Part shown: one piece after another, positions 8,527-12,427 of the stretch | How the letters are laid out: each line of letters starts with the position of its first letter | Position numbering within the stretch: position 1 is the first letter of the stretch | DNA from: Beroe ovata | Taxonomy: Eukaryota > Ctenophora > Nuda > Beroida > Beroidae | DNA: 12,427 nt | NCBI GenBank assembly: GCA_946803715.1 | Contig: CAMPET010000034.1 | Span: forward strand, 93,657 to 106,083 | Direction: 5' to 3' | Notes under the pieces: model-generated | Database searches by the model: none | Told to the model about the DNA's origin: nothing | What the model saw: only the letters and a program-made list of their open reading frames with translations | Made by a program: the position numbers and the translations under genes

Positions 8527-11500
8527 CTGGAGTAGTGGTTTTGTTAGGCTAAATCTTGACACCAGTCTGTCAGTGTCAGTGTCATTGATGCTACTCTATT
8601 CTTGACACTACTCTTACCTTGACACTACTGAACACCAATCTATTCTTGACACCACTATTCTTAAAACCTACCTGCCTTTAACAACGCTCTACCCTTGACA
8701 CCACTTTGCCCATGACTACATTCTGTCATTGACACCACTTACGGTATAGCTTGTGATGGAGCGCTTTGATGATGAGTTTCAGTGCGAGATTCTGCAATAC
8801 CTCCCGCCCTTTTTCAGTGACATTCTTCTCCTTCTTCAGCAATAACAACACTTCTGCCCCTACAGCAAATGTCGACTCGTTGAAGAGGGAGGTGCATAGA
8901 AAACCTGCGAGGGGTTTCCTGTTGAAAAGGATGGAAAATTTGAAATGTTGGTCGTAGAATGTCGTTCCTTACTGGAGAGTTACACGTTACCTATATTGTC
9001 ATCTGTGAACAATGAACATTTGAAAATTGAAATCGACAGATTTGCAGATTCACATCAGTGATTACGGTCAGCTGTCACCCACCAATTAGTTGCCTCGTTG
9101 TACGAAGGAGATCTTCCTCAGAGAATCTGTGTAGACAGTTCCTGGGAAGAGAGATTATCATTTCCTGAGATTGAGAAGATATCATCAGGGCTTCCGAATA
9201 ATTGAAAACAGCCGCAGGAAAGCGGACAGCTGGGTCACAATCAGAGCTTCCGGCAACCTACTTGATCATGATCGACTATTAATCTTAACGGAGATCTGTG
9301 TGTGTCTGATACTTTTAATCTCTATGGAGATATGCGCGTCTTAGCAACTAGCTTATACCTGAGGAGTCGACTGATATTCTTGTAATGGCTCTGATAGAAG
9401 TATAGTTGAAGGAGTTTTGAGAAGTAGCTGCTATTGGGGTCTGTGTTCGGCATCAGTAGTCGCACCACTATCAACGGTCCTGGGGTTATGAAGTTTACTG
9501 CAGTGGAAATCATGGACTATAATGTTCAAGATCTTTGTCAAAGATCCTTGTTCAAGATTCATGTTGATCGTCATCTTTTAGAATAAGTTATTTTCGTGGT
9601 TCGGACCAAGATTTTTTTCCATATTTCAGCAGAATCTCAACTCTTATTCTTGACCCACCTCTTTCCATAATAACTGCCATCCTGTCAGTATCCAGTGAGA
9701 TACAACCCGCATTCTTCACATTGTTGAACAGCCTGTTCAGATCTACTGTAGTGTTGTGAGGTATGCCGCCAAAACTCGTAGATATGAGTTGGAGTGTCTC
9801 GTCATAGATCTGATAGAGAGAGAATTGTTCATGTTCGTCTGTTTGGCACCAGTGGACGGTCCACTGTTTTGTGCGCAACGTGCTCGATCAAAGAGTGGGC
9901 AAATATAATTTTATCCGGCTAAGTCTATAAATTTGACTTCTTTACTATAACTTCCTTACGGGGCTAAAAAAGCTCAATCAGTGAAAATCATTCACTCCAT
10001 TCTCTCCAAGTCATGTACCTGCAAATAGCCGCTTTTCATGGCCACCACGAAGAAGGCATCGGAGGGATGCCACACAAAGGACGATATCGTGTGTTTGGTT
10101 GCCACCTCAGTCGTGAAATTCCGCTTTTGCTGTTCACAGTGCAGGACAATTTTACCGGTGGATAGACCGAGGACCAGCTGGGATATAACAGCGGTTAAAA
10201 CCGGTAATTCAGCGGTTAAAACCGGTTATTTGCCGTGGCAAATTCGTCTAAAGCCGAGTGTACTGTAAGTCAGGTACCTTATTGGAAGCGTGGTTGTATT
10301 TGCTGCAGATAACATCAGCTCTGAGGTGTGTTATTCGATGTTTGATAACTTCCAACACTCTTGTATTACAGCCTGGAGAGTGAGCAACATATTACCATGG
10401 CAACCACAACCGAAGCAACATAATCATGCAGTCTAGCAACCCGCGTACCTTTACCCACGATATCGTAAGTGAAGCTCAGAGCATGAAACACGTTCCCCTT
10501 CGAGCTTGGCTTTAGTTGACAGGTTATGAAGGTTGAGGTACGGGGGTTGAATTGGGCGGAACAGAGGCGATGAGGGGTCGTGAAGCGGCAAACTTCAGTG
10601 GCTCCGGGCCCAATTGGCGAGTAAATGACGATGTGTCCATCAGGAGTCCACAGCATGATCTGAACATCAGCAAGTATTACATCTCGCTGTGATTTGTCGA
10701 GAGTGGTGGCCAGATTAGAGAACTCCCAAGTATTAGCATGAGCTAAATCGAAAACATTCATTCTCTACTCGCCTTGTTACCAACAACAGAGATATGAGTC
10801 ACATAACAGAACTCTGACTCCAGGTTGACAATCTTGTGTTGGAATATCTTATCAAACTGCTCTGGGCTGGACGTGTTTGTCGATAGACACAACTTTCCCG
10901 AGCATACAATTATCATGAAGTTTGGGGTGATGTGACCTGAAATGTACAGGTCTGTCGAGGGGTTAGGGTGAGGTTTCATAGCATAAATTCCATACTTTAG
11001 ACATTTGTTACGAGATTTGGAGCGCCAACTAAAACATACAACCATCTGATACCATCAAATGCGATTTGACCGTAAAGCACTTTCGACAGCGTTCTAACGA
11101 TGACGATTTCAGTAAGCTCCCCATCCTCGATTGAGATGTATACAATCACACCGTTGCTAAGCAACACCTGCGATAATGTTGCTTTTGGTGAGATGCAGAT
11201 ACACCGCTGAAGCGCAGCAATGATCGAAGCATACATACGCCGCGCGCGCAAATATGCGAACATCTGCGCGCGTTTTGCTAACAGTCAGTCACAAAATTTG
11301 TTTAGCGCCTGCCGCAAACGTACAACTATTTGTCCTATTTTTGCGACCGTTAATTATGTCACACAATAATATCTACCCACATCCAAATTCCATATCTTTC
11401 TAATGTTTTTCAGGTCACCTGGAGCTTATTCTCTGATAGAAATGTAACGTTTGTTGCGGAGAACTTGTCCAACAAATCCTCAAACTCATCGAGGCTTTCT

Positions 11501-11943
11501 CGTAACTTCTTGTTTGCTATCGAATACTCTGCTCCGACAGCTGCAAGACATGAAACAAAGTGATAAATTGAAATATAAACTGATAAAATGATCTGATAAA
11601 CTGCAACTTAAACTTTGTGTAAAGGAACAAACACGTAGTCAATCCATTAAATATGTTCCAAGAATTCTTTATTATGGAATAATTGTTTATGTCACCAGTA
11701 GAAGTTAACCTTTGTAACCAGCAGTTAGCTTGTTCGAATGAAGAGGAGACAACTCAGAGGAAGCAACGTAATGCCGGATTAAACCTTTATCAATCGCTGA
11801 AAGGGTAAATAAGTGAGAATTCGTTTCACAAAAACCAAAATTGTAAATTTGAACTATCAATTTACAACATTGAACTAAGAATGTCAAATCTCAACTGTTG
11901 TTGACATTGTTTTCAGACCACAGACCTTTAGCCAGTAAATTGT
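8333..11943 (-). CDS. WDPCP: WDPCP/Fritz homologue, ciliary planar-polarity effector, twelve exons, start not found
   Basis: WDPCP (Fritz, BBS15) is a subunit of the CPLANE complex with Inturned and Fuzzy. It acts at the ciliary base in intraflagellar-transport recruitment, ciliogenesis and planar cell polarity. Exons in transcript order: 11943-11896, 11796-11719, 11540-11419, 11167-11053, 10936-10781, 10742-10396, 10177-10019, 9809-9659, 9497-9359, 9246-9083, 8904-8743 and 8526-8333. All phases agree and they encode about 610 residues, against roughly 750 for the human protein. Family-like stretches run in the family order: GLWSENN near the N-terminus, KLRESLDEFEDLL, a VLLSNGVIVYISI propeller strand, LVLGLSTGKIVLH, FVWHPSDAFFVVAM, GYLQIYDE, PGPLIVVRLL, and a helical C-terminal part with HHKLYREALKLARKLD. 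The family call comes from remembered similarity along the whole length, not from a search. The start Met is probably to the right of 11943 or outside the window. The exon at 9083-9246 has an alternative acceptor. Confidence 0.87.
8556..8742. repeat. Second TTGACACCACTT repeat cluster, in WDPCP intron
   Basis: TTGACAC occurs at 8556, 8602, 8619, 8646, 8695 and 8729, mostly followed by CACT or TACT. The motif orientation on the + strand is the same as in the ETS intron 5 cluster. The last unit overlaps the WDPCP donor. Confidence 0.85.
8743..8904 (-). CDS. WDPCP: WDPCP exon, LCTSLFNEST to ALHHKLY
   Basis: The donor is the perfect GTAAGT. The acceptor chosen is CTCGCAG, since it pairs in phase with the GTGGGT donor upstream and keeps the family spacing LIG-F. 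A second AG 14 bases further upstream (CAACAG) would need a different donor. It encodes long helices rich in Leu and Lys. Confidence 0.75.
9083..9246 (-). CDS. WDPCP: WDPCP exon, helical C-terminal region, 3' splice site ambiguous
   Basis: The donor GTGGGT at 9082-9077 is good. Two acceptors keep the frame. One is after GCCGGAAG (right end 9246), which gives LLSSDCD and preserves family-like length but has a poor pyrimidine tract. The other is after TCTCTTCCCAG (right end 9141), a strong site that skips 35 residues. Both share the segment NCLHRFSEEDLLRTTRQLI. Confidence 0.62.
9359..9497 (-). CDS. WDPCP: WDPCP exon, PGPLIVVRLL and helical start
   Basis: Acceptor TTCCACTGCAG and donor GTATAA. 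PGPLIVVRLLMP matches the conserved GPLGVLL strand that closes the propeller. FSKLLQLYFYQSHY begins the alpha-helical C-terminal region. Confidence 0.86.
9659..9809 (-). CDS. WDPCP: WDPCP exon, IYDETLQLI to DRMAVIMER
   Basis: Very strong acceptor (CTCTCTCTATCAG) and donor GTGGGT. The previous GYLQ joins IYDE to give LQIYDE, matching the family's LQIFD. The exon continues through LNRLFNN and ends in a hydrophobic strand. The frame runs on past the donor, but only the spliced frame joins the next conserved block. Confidence 0.88.
10019..10177 (-). CDS. WDPCP: WDPCP exon, WD-like blade ending GYLQ
   Basis: Exactly 53 codons, phase 0 at both ends; acceptor ATATCCCAG, donor GTACAT. It encodes LVLGLSTGKIVLH and FVWHPSDAFFVVAMKSGYLQ, a canonical WD40-type repeat (HPS, then G, then LQ) and the most recognisable blade of WDPCP. 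Confidence 0.92.
10189..10226. repeat. 17-bp direct repeat in WDPCP intron 3' end
   Basis: CAGCGGTTAAAACCGGT is present at 10189-10205 and 10210-10226 (21-base period). On the transcribed strand it supplies two copies of a TTTTAACCGCTG branch-point-like element just upstream of the acceptor at 10178. Confidence 0.85.
10396..10742 (-). CDS. WDPCP: WDPCP large central exon
   Basis: Acceptor CGATTTAG and donor GTAATA. Its 115 codons include NTWEFSNLATTLDKSQRD, GHIVIYS and a KGTRVARLHD segment. It covers the middle blades of the propeller. The Trp followed by a DxxQRD stretch aligns with the corresponding human linker. Confidence 0.85.
10743..10780 (-). other. WDPCP: 38-nt intron of WDPCP
   Basis: Starts GTAACA and ends GATTTAG on the minus strand. 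It contains an in-frame TGA if unspliced, and its length is not a multiple of three, so it must be removed to join two family-matching blocks. Confidence 0.82.
10781..10936 (-). CDS. WDPCP: WDPCP exon, SGKLCL propeller blade
   Basis: Acceptor ACATTTCAG with a CCCTAAC branch-point-like motif upstream; donor GTAACA. It encodes FMIIVCSGKLCLS and KIFQHKIVNLE, matching the family's conserved KLC strand and the following linker. A 38-base intron separates it from the next exon. Confidence 0.86.
11053..11167 (-). CDS. WDPCP: WDPCP exon, VLLSNGVIVYISI propeller strand
   Basis: Acceptor TTATCGCAG and donor GTATCA. It encodes VLLSNGVIVYISIEDGEL and a following basic-hydrophobic strand. The pattern matches the start of the N-terminal beta-propeller of WDPCP. 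Confidence 0.87.
11419..11540 (-). CDS. WDPCP: WDPCP exon, KLRESLDEFEDLL helix
   Basis: Acceptor GTCTTGCAG and donor GTGACC. It encodes an amphipathic acidic helix containing KLRESLDEFEDLL and ends in SENKLQ. This helix and the hydrophobic strand in the next exon form one of the clearest similarities to vertebrate WDPCP. Confidence 0.88.
11719..11796 (-). CDS. WDPCP: WDPCP exon, IDKGLIRHYV segment
   Basis: Strong acceptor TTTACCCTTTCAG and donor GTTACA. It encodes IDKGLIRHYVASSE and then a Ser/Leu-rich linker. This corresponds to the first short conserved block after the N-terminal LWS motif in WDPCP. Confidence 0.78.
11896..11943 (-). CDS. WDPCP: WDPCP first visible exon (LWSEN segment), right boundary uncertain
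   Basis: The donor A|GTTGAG is in the right phase for the next exon. The frame reads DNLLAKGLWSENNVNN, where LWS matches the extreme N-terminal motif of the family. There is no in-frame ATG; an in-frame TGA lies just upstream. The exon must start at an acceptor, either GATGAG (right end 11943) or CTAAAG (right end 11925), and an upstream initiating exon is missing. Confidence 0.55.
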
Positions 11944-12006
11944 CTCATCAATCAGTGGTTAAATTCATTGGTTAACCATTGTTTGAAATACACTCAGTTT
12001 TTTCTA

Positions 12007-12137
12007 TAAGAAACTCTCTATAAGAAACTGAGCCTAGGATTACCGAAAATTTAAGAAACTTAGCCTAGAATCCTGGAAAAATTAAGAAACTCCGTTGAAC
12101 TATAATTAAGAAACTAAGAAACTTTGAGCCTAAAATT
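12007..12137. repeat. 31-bp tandem repeat with TAAGAAACT core
   Basis: TAAGAAACT-type units start at 12007, 12021, 12052, 12083, 12107 and 12115. The units at 12021 and 12052 are 31 bases each and share an AGCCTAG segment after the core. Confidence 0.85.
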
Positions 12138-12183
12138 CTCAAATTTGTGTACAGAATCCTAGTACAACAGCATTACAGACTCA

Positions 12184-12427
12184 GATCGACCGATTGGCTT
12201 GAAACTTCTACCATAGCTCAAGTGCCATTAGATACTCGGACAACCAAAATTTCACTTCAATCCGATGATCAGTTCCTGAGTTAGTGGCCGCCATAACCCC
12301 TTATCGACCCAAAACATGTCAGTTTGAGTGAGCATTTGAGGATAGCTCCCAAACGGATCGATCGATTGGCTTGAATCTTCTACCATAGCTCAAGGACCAC
12401 TAGAAACTCGGACAACCAAAATTTCAC
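12184..12427. repeat. 72-bp element repeated at 172-bp period, cut by window edge
   Basis: Bases 12184-12255 recur at 12356-12427 with six mismatches and no gaps (about 92% identity). Both copies contain CGATTGGCTTGAA and CTCGGACAACC. The repeat is likely to continue past the window. It could be a satellite or part of a dispersed element; no protein coding is recognised. Confidence 0.85.

Noticed and set aside
8526-8548. Alternative acceptor TTTAG for the last WDPCP exon
   Set aside because: Would require the preceding exon to end in phase 0, but its GTAAGT donor leaves one base; the CTCCAG acceptor fits and has a CTAAC branch point.
8766-8957. + strand 63-residue frame
   Set aside because: Opposite strand of a WDPCP exon.
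9588-9878. 96-residue minus-strand frame as a stand-alone gene
   Set aside because: Only 9659-9809 matches WDPCP; both ends run into introns past clear splice sites.
12184-12427. Transposon with coding capacity
   Set aside because: No transposase or reverse transcriptase motif, terminal inverted repeat or target duplication is visible; only a repeat can be claimed.

Overview
The window is eukaryotic, most likely from an invertebrate animal. It holds two multi-exon genes with GT-AG introns. It has AT-rich introns and intergenic DNA, many micro- and minisatellites, and no bacterial-type operon structure. One gene encodes an animal-specific ETS transcription factor. The other encodes a homologue of the ciliary and planar-polarity effector WDPCP/Fritz. 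Introns are short (38 to about 890 bases), which fits an early-branching or compact metazoan such as a sponge, but the sequence alone does not fix the phylum.

Layout, left to right. Bases 1-893 are non-coding 5' flank, starting in a TG microsatellite and ending in what looks like a splice acceptor just before the ATG. Bases 896-5139 (+ strand) hold a complete ETS-domain gene in six coding exons: 896-971, 1288-1785, 1982-2147, 2690-2810, 3697-3851 and 4671-5139. The lengths sum to 1485 bases, or 494 residues plus stop, and all phases agree. Bases 5140-8332 are 3'UTR and intergenic DNA with a TGTACAT minisatellite and a perfect hairpin, and no gene I can support. Bases 8333-11943 (- strand) hold twelve exons of the WDPCP homologue. 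Its stop is in the window, but I could not find its initiator codon. The right edge (about 11950-12427) carries a 31-bp tandem repeat and two copies of a 72-bp element spaced exactly 172 bp apart.

The two genes converge tail to tail, and nothing in the sequence shows that they share a function. The ETS protein has a C-terminal-half DNA-binding domain flanked by Ser-Pro-rich tails with SUMO-acceptor-like and PPxY/LPxY motifs, and no Pointed domain. The WDPCP homologue would act at the ciliary base in the CPLANE complex.

The most noteworthy points are these: a TTGACACC(A/T)CTT repeat family found in one intron of each gene; a 38-nt intron in WDPCP; a cluster of CGTCA (CRE/ATF-like) sites in ETS intron 5; a Ser/Pro-coding intron 2 whose retention would delete the ETS domain; and the unknown repeat at the right edge. 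I found no convincing new multi-gene system.
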